Origin: Bradyrhizobium diazoefficiens
Lineage (GTDB): Bacteria; Pseudomonadota; Alphaproteobacteria; Rhizobiales; Xanthobacteraceae
DNA length: 64,000 nucleotides
Assembly: GCF_018131185.1 (NCBI RefSeq)
Contig: NZ_JAFCJE010000007.1
Span: forward strand, 124,001-188,000
Direction of reading: 5' to 3'
The position numbers and the translations under genes were made by a program. The notes under the pieces are model-generated. The model was not told the DNA's origin. It worked only from the letters and a program-made list of their open reading frames with translations, and made no database searches. This document shows, piece by piece, positions 1 to 7,642 of this stretch; the first letter of the stretch is position 1, and each line of letters begins with the position of its first letter.

Positions 1-91
1 CGGCGTGGTCCGGGTCTTGAGACAGGTCAAGCCGGCGGCCATATGCTGGCCTAGAAATGCTGTCTGACTGGGGGCCAATTGCCCCGATGAG

Positions 92-1237
92 GTGGAACGC
101 GTGAACCACGAACCGCTGTTGCTCGCAACGCCGTCCGGCGACGTGCTGAACTTGCGTCCCGAAGGGCCCTGGACCGCCGCGAATGTGGTCACGCTCGAGA
201 CGTTGTCGCGGTCGGTGGGACCCGACGTCGATCGGTCGCGCGTCGTCACCATGGACATGTCGGGCGTCAGCGCGCTCGATACGCTCGGTGCCTGGATCCT
301 GGAAAAGCTGTCTCGCAGGGCTTCGTCATCCGGCAGATCGACCGAGTTCGTCGGTGTCGCCGATCATTTCAGTGGGCTGATGGACGAGGTACGTCAGGTC
401 AACCGCAATACGCCGGCGCCGACGGCTGCGCCCAATCCGCTGCTGGCGAGGCTTGGCGATTTCGGAAAATCTACGGTTGGCGCGCGGGAAGACGTCACGA
501 TCTTCCTCCAGATGCTCGGCGCATTGTTCATGGCGGTGATCGGTGTGCTGCGACGGCCGCGTTCGCTGCGGCTGACGTCGCTGGTGTATCAGCTCTACCG
601 CATCGGGTGGCAGGCGATTCCCATCGTCGCGCTGATCACCTTCCTGATCGGCGCCATCATCGCCCAGCAGGGCTTCTTCCATTTCCGCAGATTCGGCGCG
701 GAGTCCTACACCGTCGACATGGTCGGCATCCTGGTGCTGCGTGAGCTCGGCGTGCTGATCGTCGCCATCATGGTCGCCGGCCGGTCGGGAAGCGCCTACA
801 CCGCCGAGCTCGGCTCGATGAAGATGCGCGAGGAGATCGACGCGCTCTCGACCATGGGGCTCGATCCCGTCGAAGTCCTGATCCTGCCGCGCGTTCTGGC
901 CCTCATCATTGCGCTGCCGATTCTCACCTTCATCGGATCGATTGCCGCGCTCTATGGCGGCGGTCTCGTCGCGCAGTTCTATGGCGACATGGGGCCGGCG
1001 ATCTACATCGCGCGGCTGCTCGAGGCCATCACAGTCACACATTTCGAGGTGGGCATCCTGAAGGCGCCGTTCATGGCGCTGGTGATCGGGATCGTGGCCT
1101 GCAGCGAGGGATTGCGCGTCAAGGGCAGCGCGGAGTCGCTCGGACGGCAGACCACGACGTCGGTGGTGAAGTCGATCTTCCTGGTGATCGTGCTCGACGG
1201 CCTGTTCGCGATCTTCTTCGCGTCGATCGGAATGTGA
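92..1237 (+). CDS. mlaE: MlaE-family ABC transporter permease with N-terminal STAS domain
   Basis: Inner-membrane permease of an Mla/MCE-type lipid transporter, expected to move phospholipid or another hydrophobic substrate between the membranes. The 381-residue product has a soluble STAS-like N-terminal part (about residues 1-110, with the stretch VVTMDMSGVSALDT). The MlaE membrane domain follows (about 130-380) and contains the family signature around AELGSMKMREEIDALSTMGL. Start is GTG at 92; a second in-frame GTG at 101 is possible. The stop overlaps the GTG of the ATPase gene, so the pair is translationally coupled. STAS-MlaE fusions are common in alphaproteobacteria. The substrate is not shown by the sequence. 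Confidence 0.92.
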   Translation: MERVNHEPLLLATPSGDVLNLRPEGPWTAANVVTLETLSRSVGPDVDRSRVVTMDMSGVSALDTLGAWILEKLSRRASSSGRSTEFVGVADHFSGLMDEVRQVNRNTPAPTAAPNPLLARLGDFGKSTVGAREDVTIFLQMLGALFMAVIGVLRRPRSLRLTSLVYQLYRIGWQAIPIVALITFLIGAIIAQQGFFHFRRFGAESYTVDMVGILVLRELGVLIVAIMVAGRSGSAYTAELGSMKMREEIDALSTMGLDPVEVLILPRVLALIIALPILTFIGSIAALYGGGLVAQFYGDMGPAIYIARLLEAITVTHFEVGILKAPFMALVIGIVACSEGLRVKGSAESLGRQTTTSVVKSIFLVIVLDGLFAIFFASIGM

Positions 1238-2007
1238 CGATGGATGCACCGCAAGACCAGTTCGCGATCCGCGTTCGCGACCTCGTGGTCGGCTTCGGCC
1301 GCCAGATCGTGCTCGACCATCTGTCGCTCGACGTCCGCCGGGGCGAGATCCTGGGGCTGGTTGGGGCGTCCGGCGGCGGCAAATCGGTGCTGATGCGGAC
1401 CATCATTGGCCTCATTCCGCGCCAGGGCGGGGCCATCGAAGTCATGGGACAACCCACCGGTGGTCACGGCCGCGGCGCAGCCACGACATGGGGCATCCTG
1501 TTTCAGCAGGGCGCGCTGTTCTCCTCGCTGACGGTCCGCCAGAACGTCCAGTTTCCCTTGCGTGAAAATCTCGTCCTGTCGCAGGAGCTGATGGACGAGA
1601 TTGCGATCGCCAAGCTCGAAATGGTGGGCTTGCGCGCCCAGGACGCGGACAAATATCCGGCGGAGCTGTCCGGCGGCATGACCAAGCGCGTGGCACTGGC
1701 GCGCGCGCTCGCGCTCGATCCGCCGATCCTGTTCCTCGATGAGCCGACATCCGGCCTCGATCCGATCGCCGCGGGCGATTTCGACGCGCTGATCAAGACG
1801 CTGCAGAAGACGCTGGGGCTGACCGTGTTCATGGTCACTCACGACCTTGCGAGCCTGACCACGGTCTGCGACCGCGTCGCCGCGCTCGCCGACGGCAAGA
1901 TCGTGGCGATCGGCCCGATGCGCGAATTGCTGCAATCCGAGCATCCCTGGGTGCGCGCCTATTTCCACGGCAAGCGCTCGCAGATGCTGCAACACGAGAT
2001 GAGATGA
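1234..2007 (+). CDS. mlaF: Mla/MCE-type ABC transporter ATP-binding protein
   Basis: Cytoplasmic ATPase that powers the preceding permease. The 257-residue product shows all ABC motifs: Walker A GASGGGKS, the signature LSGGMTKRVALARAL, Walker B ILFLDEPTSGLDP and the switch histidine in MVTHDLAS. Start is either GTG at 1234, overlapping the permease stop as GTGA, or ATG at 1240. The gene lies 3 bases before the MCE-protein gene, completing a permease-ATPase-MCE operon as in mlaEFD. Confidence 0.94.
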   Translation: MTMDAPQDQFAIRVRDLVVGFGRQIVLDHLSLDVRRGEILGLVGASGGGKSVLMRTIIGLIPRQGGAIEVMGQPTGGHGRGAATTWGILFQQGALFSSLTVRQNVQFPLRENLVLSQELMDEIAIAKLEMVGLRAQDADKYPAELSGGMTKRVALARALALDPPILFLDEPTSGLDPIAAGDFDALIKTLQKTLGLTVFMVTHDLASLTTVCDRVAALADGKIVAIGPMRELLQSEHPWVRAYFHGKRSQMLQHEMR

Positions 2008-2010
2008 GAC

Positions 2011-3114
2011 ATGGAAACCCGCGCTCCCTACGTGCTGATCGGCAGTTTCGTGCTGGCCGCGATCCTCGCGGTGTTCGGCTTCGTCTATTGGCTGAACAAC
2101 ACCGGCGGCATCGGGCCGCGCACGAACTACCACGTGCAATTCCAGGGGCCGGTCCCGGGACTTCTGGTCGGCGCCGGCGTGCTGTTCAATGGTATTCGTG
2201 TCGGGGAGGTGACCCAGCTCGGGCTCGCGCCTGACAACCCGCGCTTCGTCAACGCGACGATCTCGGTTGCCACCGCCACTCCGGTGCGTTCCGACACCAA
2301 GGTCGGTCTCGAATTCCAGGGTCTGACCGGCGTGCCGGTGGTGACGCTGGAAGGCGGTGTGATCATGGCCAAGTCCGGCGAGCCCCTGACCCTGATCGCC
2401 GAGGCCGGCGCCGGTCAAAGCATGACCCAGGCCGCGCGCGATGCCCTGCGGCGGGTCGACACCGTCCTCGAGGACAATTCCGGTCCGCTGAAGGACACGA
2501 TAGCCAATCTGAAGACGTTCTCCGATGGGCTGGCGCGCAACACCGGCAAGATCGACGGCATTCTGGCGGGCCTGGAGAAGATGACCGGCGGCGGTACGCC
2601 TGCGCAGAAGGTCACCTACGACCTGCACTCGCCGCAGAACCTCGGTCCGGCCGGCAAGACGCTCATGGCGTCGCTGGCCATTCCCGAGCCGAGCGCGGTC
2701 GCAATGCTGCAGACCCAGCGCATGCTGTTCGCGCCCGCCGGGGACAGACCGGGCTTTGCGGACTTCCTCTGGTCCGACAGCATTCCGAAATTGTTCCAGG
2801 CGCGCCTGATCGACAGCTTCGAGAATTACGACATCGCTCACGCCCCGCTGCGCACGTCCGACCTCGGCCAGGCGGATTATCAGCTCCTGATCGACATTCG
2901 GCGCTTTCGGATTGCCACGGAGGGTGAGCCACGGGTCGAGATCGGAGTGTCGGCGCGGATCGTCGACAAGAACGGCAAGGTGGTCGCCTCGCGCCTGGTC
3001 GAGACCAGCGAAAAGCTCGACAAGGTCGAGCCGGCCGCCTCAGTCGCCGCCTTCGACGCGGCCTTTGCCCGCATCGCCAAGGAGCTGATCGGGTGGACCG
3101 TGCAGGCGGTGTGA
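2011..3114 (+). CDS. MCE-domain (MlaD-like) protein fused to a PqiC-like auxiliary domain
   Basis: Periplasmic substrate-handling subunit of the lipid transporter. Residues 7-28 form a single N-terminal membrane anchor. Residues 40-120 are an MCE domain (GLLVGAGVLFNGIRVGEV and the following beta strands). Residues 135-195 look helical. Residues 225-367 resemble the ABC-type transport auxiliary lipoprotein family (PqiC/DUF330): SIPKLFQARLIDSFENY, the strand ADYQLLIDIRRFRI and SARIVDKNGKVVASRL. In many bacteria the auxiliary protein is a separate lipoprotein, so this 367-residue product appears to combine two partners. Start ATG at 2011. The gene ends 3 bases before the convergent cytochrome gene. 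Confidence 0.88.
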   Translation: METRAPYVLIGSFVLAAILAVFGFVYWLNNTGGIGPRTNYHVQFQGPVPGLLVGAGVLFNGIRVGEVTQLGLAPDNPRFVNATISVATATPVRSDTKVGLEFQGLTGVPVVTLEGGVIMAKSGEPLTLIAEAGAGQSMTQAARDALRRVDTVLEDNSGPLKDTIANLKTFSDGLARNTGKIDGILAGLEKMTGGGTPAQKVTYDLHSPQNLGPAGKTLMASLAIPEPSAVAMLQTQRMLFAPAGDRPGFADFLWSDSIPKLFQARLIDSFENYDIAHAPLRTSDLGQADYQLLIDIRRFRIATEGEPRVEIGVSARIVDKNGKVVASRLVETSEKLDKVEPAASVAAFDAAFARIAKELIGWTVQAV

Positions 3115-3117
3115 CGC

Positions 3118-3435
3118 CTATTGCAGCGTCTTCAGGTAGGACAGAAGGTCGTGGATCTGGTCTGGACTGAGCTCGAAGGCGGGCATGTCGGCGTGACCGG
3201 TGTAGATCCCTTCGGCCAGCGCCTCACCGAGGGTCTCGATCGGATACCACCGATGCAGGGTGCGCAGCGGCGGCGCGCCCTCGAGCGGACTGCGGGAAAC
3301 GCGGTCGATCGCGTGACAGCGTGCGCAGTTGGCCCGCGCAAAGGCCTTGCCGCGCTGTTCGGCGGTGGGAGCCGCCAGCGCAGGCGTAATCAGAAGCAGC
3401 CCAATCAGGCCGTGACGCAGGGCGCCTTGCAGCAT
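3118..3435 (-). CDS. Small periplasmic class I cytochrome c
   Basis: Electron carrier of 105 residues. Residues 1-21 are a signal peptide ending near ALA. A single haem site, CARCH, has cysteines 37 and 40 and histidine 41. Met84 in GHADMPAF is the probable sixth haem ligand. The C-terminal helix DQIHDLLSYLKTL is typical of class I cytochromes. Start ATG at 3435. The gene is divergent from the FnrN-like regulator, and an FNR box lies 57 bases upstream of its start codon, so induction under low oxygen is likely. The partner oxidase or reductase is not in the window. Confidence 0.9.
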   Translation of the reverse strand: MLQGALRHGLIGLLLITPALAAPTAEQRGKAFARANCARCHAIDRVSRSPLEGAPPLRTLHRWYPIETLGEALAEGIYTGHADMPAFELSPDQIHDLLSYLKTLQ

Positions 3436-3491
3436 GGAAAGTGATCCTGTCGAACGCTGGATGCAGAATAAGACGGGGATGCCACCCGAAT

Positions 3492-3505
3492 TTGATCTGA
3501 GTCAA
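3492..3505. promoter_or_regulatory. FNR/FixK box between cytochrome c and the fnrN-like gene
   Basis: The sequence TTGATCTGAGTCAA matches the FNR/FixK consensus TTGAT-N4-RTCAA exactly. It lies 57 bases from the cytochrome start and 85 bases from the regulator start, so it could serve both divergent promoters, including autoregulation of the regulator. Which promoter it acts on is inference. Confidence 0.8.
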
Positions 3506-3589
3506 CTGGCTTTGGCGCAGTGCAGTAAAATGCAGATGCGTGGCCGGCTCGGCCGGGGGGCGGAGCTGGATCGACGCGAGGAGCGGTGG

Positions 3590-4303
3590 ATGAAGCCTTC
3601 CGTGGTCACGATTGAGCCGAGCGGGCACTTCTGCGACGATTGCGCCGTGCGAGGAGCGGCGGTTTGTTCGTCACTGGATGCGGCCGAGCTCAGGGAGTTC
3701 GAACATCTGGGACGCCGCGTTCATTTTGGCTCCGGCGAGACCGTGTTCTCCGAGGAGGACATCACCAGTTCGTTCTACAACGTTCTCGAAGGCGTCATGC
3801 GTCTGTACAAGCTGCTGCCCGACGGCCGGCGACAGATCGTGGGCTTTGCCTTGCCCGGCGATTTCCTGGGGATGAATTTGTCCGGCCGGCACAATTTTTC
3901 TGCCGATGCGATCGGCGCGGTCACCGTGTGCCAGTTCGGCAAAGCGCCGTTCGGCCGCTTCATCGAAGACCGGCCGCAGCTGCTCAGGCGGATCAACGAG
4001 CTGGCCGTTCGCGAGTTGAGCCAGGCGCGCGACCATATGGTCCTGCTCGGCCGCCGCTCCGCCGACGAGAAAGTCGCAGCCTTTCTGCTCGGCTGGCGTG
4101 GACGGCTGGTCGCGCACAATGGGCTGTCCGATACGGTCCCGCTTCCGATGAGCCGTCAGGACATCGCCGACTATCTCGGCCTGACCATCGAAACCGTCAG
4201 TCGCACCTTCACCAAGCTGGAGCGTCACGGCGTGATCGAGATCATTCACGGCGGCATCAGCCTGCTCGATCCTGCGCGCGCCGAAGCGCTGGCCGCAGCC
4301 TGA
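3590..4303 (+). CDS. FnrN-like oxygen-sensing Crp/Fnr transcriptional regulator
   Basis: DNA-binding regulator of 237 residues, expected to be active at low oxygen through a [4Fe-4S] cluster. It has the FnrN-type pattern Cys15-x2-Cys18-x7-Cys26 and a fourth cysteine at 114 (TVCQF), which aligns with Cys122 of E. coli FNR. The effector-binding beta roll spans about 30-130 and the winged helix about 160-230. The recognition helix TIETVSRTFTKLE carries Glu201, Ser204 and Arg205, the residues by which FNR reads TTGAT. I chose ATG 3590 because GAGGAGCGG sits just before it and the family begins near this point; the frame is open upstream to 3434. FixK1/FnrN is the closest type; FixK2 lacks this cysteine set. 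Confidence 0.88.
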   Translation: MKPSVVTIEPSGHFCDDCAVRGAAVCSSLDAAELREFEHLGRRVHFGSGETVFSEEDITSSFYNVLEGVMRLYKLLPDGRRQIVGFALPGDFLGMNLSGRHNFSADAIGAVTVCQFGKAPFGRFIEDRPQLLRRINELAVRELSQARDHMVLLGRRSADEKVAAFLLGWRGRLVAHNGLSDTVPLPMSRQDIADYLGLTIETVSRTFTKLERHGVIEIIHGGISLLDPARAEALAAA

Positions 4304-4332
4304 CGGTCCGTCCGCGGCGCCCTGATCCTTTT

Positions 4333-4346
4333 TTGATCTCAATCAA
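4333..4346. promoter_or_regulatory. FNR/FixK box upstream of the 42-residue membrane peptide gene
   Basis: TTGATCTCAATCAA is a perfect FNR/FixK palindrome. It is centred about 56 bases upstream of the small gene at 4396, a distance that allows a class II promoter with a start site about 40 bases below the box centre. Confidence 0.82.
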
Positions 4347-4395
4347 TGACGCCGGCCGGCCGCGGCAAATAATGGCGCAACCATCAGGGAGGAGC

Positions 4396-4524
4396 ATGAT
4401 GCCCGCTGACGCATTGTTGATGTCCATTGTCGTCGTCGCGATCTTCGTCGCATTCGCCGCAGCTCTGGCTTGGGCGGACCGGCAAACCAGCGCCGGCCGG
4501 CTCGATCCGGATTCCAAGCGCTGA
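4396..4524 (+). CDS. Small single-pass membrane protein, probably anaerobically induced
   Basis: A 42-residue product I cannot assign to a family. It starts at ATG 4396 (or ATG 4399), preceded by a strong AGGGAGGAG ribosome-binding site. Residues about 6-28 (ALLMSIVVVAIFVAFAAALA) form one membrane helix, followed by a short polar tail, ADRQTSAGRLDPDSKR. A perfect FNR box stands upstream. Size, topology and control resemble the small accessory subunits of terminal oxidases (CcoQ, CydX), but no oxidase gene is adjacent, so that role is only a suggestion. Confidence 0.72.
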   Translation: MMPADALLMSIVVVAIFVAFAAALAWADRQTSAGRLDPDSKR

Positions 4525-4798
4525 AGCGCCTGAAGTCTTCGTCCGCTCAGACGAGCCAGCGGCCGACGCTCGTCCGGCTGGCTTAGGCCAGCGTCTCAAC
4601 GCAATCGCGCGTTGCGCGGCCTGCAACTCTGCATCAATTAAAACGCATCGACGCATCCTTCGGATGTGGACTTCCGGCATGACCGCGGCTTTTTCGCGGC
4701 ATTTGCCTCAAACCGCGCGCGTGCTTTCCGGTTGAAAAGCCTGATAACGTTGACTACGCAGGAACCTCAGTGCCTCGTAGTCTTAGGAGCCCCGCGGC

Positions 4799-5527
4799 GT
4801 GCCTCAGGACAAGACCGGCGACCCCCGACAGTCGGCGGGCAACAAACTATCGGTCCTGCGCAAGCACCCGATCTTCGCGGATCTGGAGCCGGAGGCTCTC
4901 GATCAACTCTGCCGCTACGCCAAGCACACCACCGTGAAGCGCGGAGCGACGATCGCCGCCAAGGGCGATCCAGGCAACAATCTGTTCGCGGTGATCTCGG
5001 GGACCGTGAAGATCTCCTCCTCGTCGCCAGATGGGCGGAACGCCATTCTCAATCTGATCGGTCCCGGGGAAATCTTCGGCGAGATCGCGGTGCTCGACGG
5101 CGCGCCCAGGTCCGCCGACGCCACCGCCAACACCAATTGCGAGCTCTATATCATCGACCGCCGGGACTTCCTGCCGTTCGTGAAAAGCCAGCCGGCTCTG
5201 GCGATGAAGTTCATCGAGCTGCTCTGTGCGCGGCTGCGCTGGACCAGCCAGCAGGTCGAGCAGGTCATTCTCCAGAACCTGCCGGGGCGGCTCGCCAGCG
5301 CGCTGCTCGGTCTCACGGAGGAGCGCAAGTTCGACTCCGGCAGCGGCACACTGGCCATCACGCAGCAGGAGATCAGCGAGATGGTGGGAATGACGCGCGA
5401 GAGCATCAACAAGCAATTGCGCGCATGGGCCGGCCGCAACTGGGTTCGCCTCGAGCACGGCGCCATCGTCGTGCTGGATACGGATGCGCTGCGCGAACTC
5501 GCCGAGAGCGGCCTCAACGGCGAGTGA
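4799..5527 (+). CDS. CRP-like transcriptional regulator of the Crp/Fnr family
   Basis: A 242-residue regulator with a cyclic-nucleotide-binding roll (about 20-135) and a C-terminal winged helix (about 165-230). The phosphate-binding cassette GEIFGEIAVLDGAPRSADA (about 90-108) keeps the Gly-Glu and Arg104-Ser105 residues that hold cyclic nucleotide in CRP. There is no FNR-type cysteine cluster, so it is unlikely to sense oxygen by iron-sulphur. The recognition helix lies in TQQEISEMVGMTRESINKQL. Start GTG 4799, with AGGAG at 4785-4789. It converges on the cyclase gene, 4 bases away. Its targets are unknown. Confidence 0.88.
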   Translation: MPQDKTGDPRQSAGNKLSVLRKHPIFADLEPEALDQLCRYAKHTTVKRGATIAAKGDPGNNLFAVISGTVKISSSSPDGRNAILNLIGPGEIFGEIAVLDGAPRSADATANTNCELYIIDRRDFLPFVKSQPALAMKFIELLCARLRWTSQQVEQVILQNLPGRLASALLGLTEERKFDSGSGTLAITQQEISEMVGMTRESINKQLRAWAGRNWVRLEHGAIVVLDTDALRELAESGLNGE

Positions 5528-5531
5528 TGCC

Positions 5532-6320
5532 TCAGGCCTGATCGTCGATAATGGCGACCGCGCGGGTCCAGCCCGCGGAGGCGCGTTCGATCTTCACCGG
5601 GAAGCATGAGACCGTGAACCCGGTCGAGGGCAGTTGATCGAGATTGTGCAGCTTCTCGAGATGGCAATAGCCGATGTGCCGTCCGGCCTTGTGGCCTTCC
5701 CAGATCAGGCCGGCATCCTTTGTCTCGGCGTATTTCCTCGCGGTGTAGACGAACGGCGCGTCCCAGCTCCAGCCGTCGGTGCCGGTCAGGCGAACGCCGC
5801 GTTCGAGCAGGTACATGGTGGCCGCATAACCCATGCCGCAGCCGGAATTGACGTATTCGGCTTGGCCGAATTTGGCCCCGGCGCTGGTGTTGACGACGAC
5901 GATCTCCAGCGGCGACAGCGTGTGTCCGATGCGCTTCAGTTCGTTCTCGACGTCGTCGGCGCTCGCCACATAGCCGTCAGGCAGATGCCGGAAGTCGAGC
6001 TTCACGCCGGGCTGAAAGCACCATTCCAGCGGGACTTCGTCGATGGTCCATGACCGCTCGCCGCGGTTCATGGTCGGATGGAAATGCCAGGGCGCATCGA
6101 GATGCGTGCCGTTATGGGTCGAAAGCGAGACCTGTTCGACGGCCCAGCCCTGTCCGTCCGGCAGATCCTGCGCCTCGAGACCATCGAAGAACTGCAGCAT
6201 CCGGGGCAGGCCTTGCTGGTGATCGATATACTGGATCGTCGGATGGTTGCCCGGCGGATCGGCCGTCACGTCGTTTCGCAGCGGCACCGAGATATCGATC
6301 AGCTTCCGCGGCATGGGCAT
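5532..6320 (-). CDS. Cyclase-family (kynurenine-formamidase-like) metal-dependent hydrolase
   Basis: A 262-residue putative cyclase/amidohydrolase family enzyme. The metal-binding signature HNGTHLDAPWHFH supplies His69, His73, Asp75 and His79. The family includes kynurenine formamidase, isatin hydrolase and other hydrolases of small cyclic amides or esters. Kynurenine formamidases are usually shorter (about 210 residues), so a different substrate is likely. It is divergent from the TRAP transporter genes, and the shared 286-base gap carries an operator-like palindrome. The two units may therefore belong to one catabolic route; that is inference. Confidence 0.85.
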   Translation of the reverse strand: MPMPRKLIDISVPLRNDVTADPPGNHPTIQYIDHQQGLPRMLQFFDGLEAQDLPDGQGWAVEQVSLSTHNGTHLDAPWHFHPTMNRGERSWTIDEVPLEWCFQPGVKLDFRHLPDGYVASADDVENELKRIGHTLSPLEIVVVNTSAGAKFGQAEYVNSGCGMGYAATMYLLERGVRLTGTDGWSWDAPFVYTARKYAETKDAGLIWEGHKAGRHIGYCHLEKLHNLDQLPSTGFTVSCFPVKIERASAGWTRAVAIIDDQA

Positions 6321-6441
6321 TCCCTCAACATGGTCCGCTGTTTCGAATATCTTGAGGGGCCCCTGTTGCCGGCGTCAAGTCACGTGGCGGCGACGATGGA
6401 CACCAGCCGTACCCGCCATAAAGCGAATTGCGTCAGAAATT

Positions 6442-6466
6442 GATCGATGCAACTCTTGCATTGATC
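6442..6466. promoter_or_regulatory. Operator-like inverted repeat upstream of the TRAP transporter
   Basis: The arms GATCGATGCAA (6442-6452) and TTGCATTGATC (6456-6466) are separated by CTC and match at 10 of 11 positions. In addition, ATTGATCGATGC occurs twice as a direct repeat, at 6439-6450 and 6460-6471, spaced 21 bases or two helical turns apart. Both designs are typical of dimeric repressor or activator sites. It lies in the divergent promoter region of the cyclase and dctP genes. The regulator is not identified. Confidence 0.6.
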
Positions 6467-6606
6467 GATGCTGGAATTGGGTTGGACAGAGAATGCCGTC
6501 CGCCCTAGGGACGACTTGGTGCTTGACTTCACGCCTGAAGTGGAGCGACCCAAGGCGGCCCGCAGCCTGCCCGACAACGAAATAATCAACCCCGGAGGAA
6601 GCCCAG

Positions 6607-7578
6607 ATGAAGACACTCACCGGTATCATCACAGCCGTTGCGCTGGCGCTCTCGGCGCCTTTGGCGACCGCACGCGATTTCCGCTCGGCCGACGTCCATC
6701 CGGCAGACTATCCGACCGTCGAGGCCGTCAAGTTCATGGGCAAGCAGCTCGCGGCGGCGAGCGGCGGCAAGCTCGGCGTCAAGGTGTTTCCGAACGGTGC
6801 CCTGGGCTCCGAAAAGGACACCATCGAGCAACTCAAGATCGGCGCGCTCGATATGATGCGGATCAACGCCTCGCCGCTGAACAATTTCGTGCCCGAGACC
6901 ATCGCGCTGTGCCTGCCCTTCGTGTTCCGCGACACGCAGCACATGCGCACCGTCCTCGACGGGCCGATCGGCGACGAGATCCTGGCGGCGATGGCGCCCG
7001 CCGGCCTGGTCGGCCTTGCCTATTACGACAGCGGCGCCCGCTCCATCTACACCGTCAAGGCACCGGTCAAGTCCCTCGCCGACCTCAAGGGTCTGAAGAT
7101 CCGCGTCCAGCAATCCGACCTGTGGGTCGGCATGATCCAGAGCCTCGGTGCCAATCCGACGCCGATGCCATATGGCGAAGTCTATACCGCGCTCAAGACC
7201 GGGCTTGTCGACGCTGCCGAGAATAACTGGCCCTCCTATGAGTCCTCGCGCCACTTCGAGGCCGCCAAGTTCTACAACATCACCGAGCACTCCCTGGCGC
7301 CCGAAGTTCTCGTGATGTCGAAGAAGGTCTGGGACACGCTGAGCAAGGAAGACCAGGCGATGGTCCGCAAGGCAGCCAAGGAATCGGTGCCCGTCATGCG
7401 CAAGCTCTGGGACGAGCGTGAGCAGGCCTCGCGCAAGACGGTCGAGGCGGCTGGCGTCCAGGTCGTGACAATCGCCAACAAGCAGGAGTTCGTCGATGCG
7501 ATGAAGCCGGTGTACCAGAAGTTCGCCGGCGACGAGAAGCTGCAGGGCCTCGTCAAGCGCATCCAGGACTCGAAGTAA
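6607..7578 (+). CDS. dctP: TRAP transporter substrate-binding protein (DctP family)
   Basis: Periplasmic binding protein of 323 residues with a signal peptide (1-22, ending TARD). It captures organic acids for the dctQM permease. Arg166 in GLKIRVQQSD is the conserved residue that salt-bridges the substrate carboxylate. The helix-loop MPYGEVYTALKTGLVDAAENNWPSY is diagnostic of DctP proteins and supplies the usual Asn near 207. GGAGG precedes ATG 6607. Close relatives bind sugar acids such as uronates and aldonates; this class is plausible here but not proven. Confidence 0.93.
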   Translation: MKTLTGIITAVALALSAPLATARDFRSADVHPADYPTVEAVKFMGKQLAAASGGKLGVKVFPNGALGSEKDTIEQLKIGALDMMRINASPLNNFVPETIALCLPFVFRDTQHMRTVLDGPIGDEILAAMAPAGLVGLAYYDSGARSIYTVKAPVKSLADLKGLKIRVQQSDLWVGMIQSLGANPTPMPYGEVYTALKTGLVDAAENNWPSYESSRHFEAAKFYNITEHSLAPEVLVMSKKVWDTLSKEDQAMVRKAAKESVPVMRKLWDEREQASRKTVEAAGVQVVTIANKQEFVDAMKPVYQKFAGDEKLQGLVKRIQDSK

Positions 7579-7591
7579 GCACAACGGCGTC

Positions 7592-7625
7592 GGGTCCGGA
7601 GTCGCCGACCCGCGACACCGGACCC
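7592..7625 (+). other. Stem-loop in the dctP-dctQ intercistronic gap
   Basis: GGGTCCGG (7592-7599) and CCGGACCC (7618-7625) form a perfect 8-base-pair stem with an 18-base loop. There is no T-run after it, so it is unlikely to be a full terminator. A stem here could protect the dctP end of the transcript and keep the binding protein more abundant than the permease. Confidence 0.5.
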
Positions 7626-7642
7626 AGGCGGGGAGGCGCGGG

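Noticed and set aside
1003..2841. A 612-codon open frame on the minus strand across the Mla-type operon.
   Set aside because: It is the antisense of strongly conserved mlaE, mlaF and MCE genes; its product is rich in Arg, His and Asp without any domain, as expected from GC-rich reverse frames.
4525..4798. A further regulatory RNA or gene in the gap before the CRP-like gene.
   Set aside because: Only short weak hairpins such as CCGCG-CGCGG near 4690 are seen, and no frame has a plausible start or composition.
7592..7625. Rho-independent terminator after dctP.
   Set aside because: The stem is good but no T-run follows, and dctQ lies only 17 bases downstream on the same strand.
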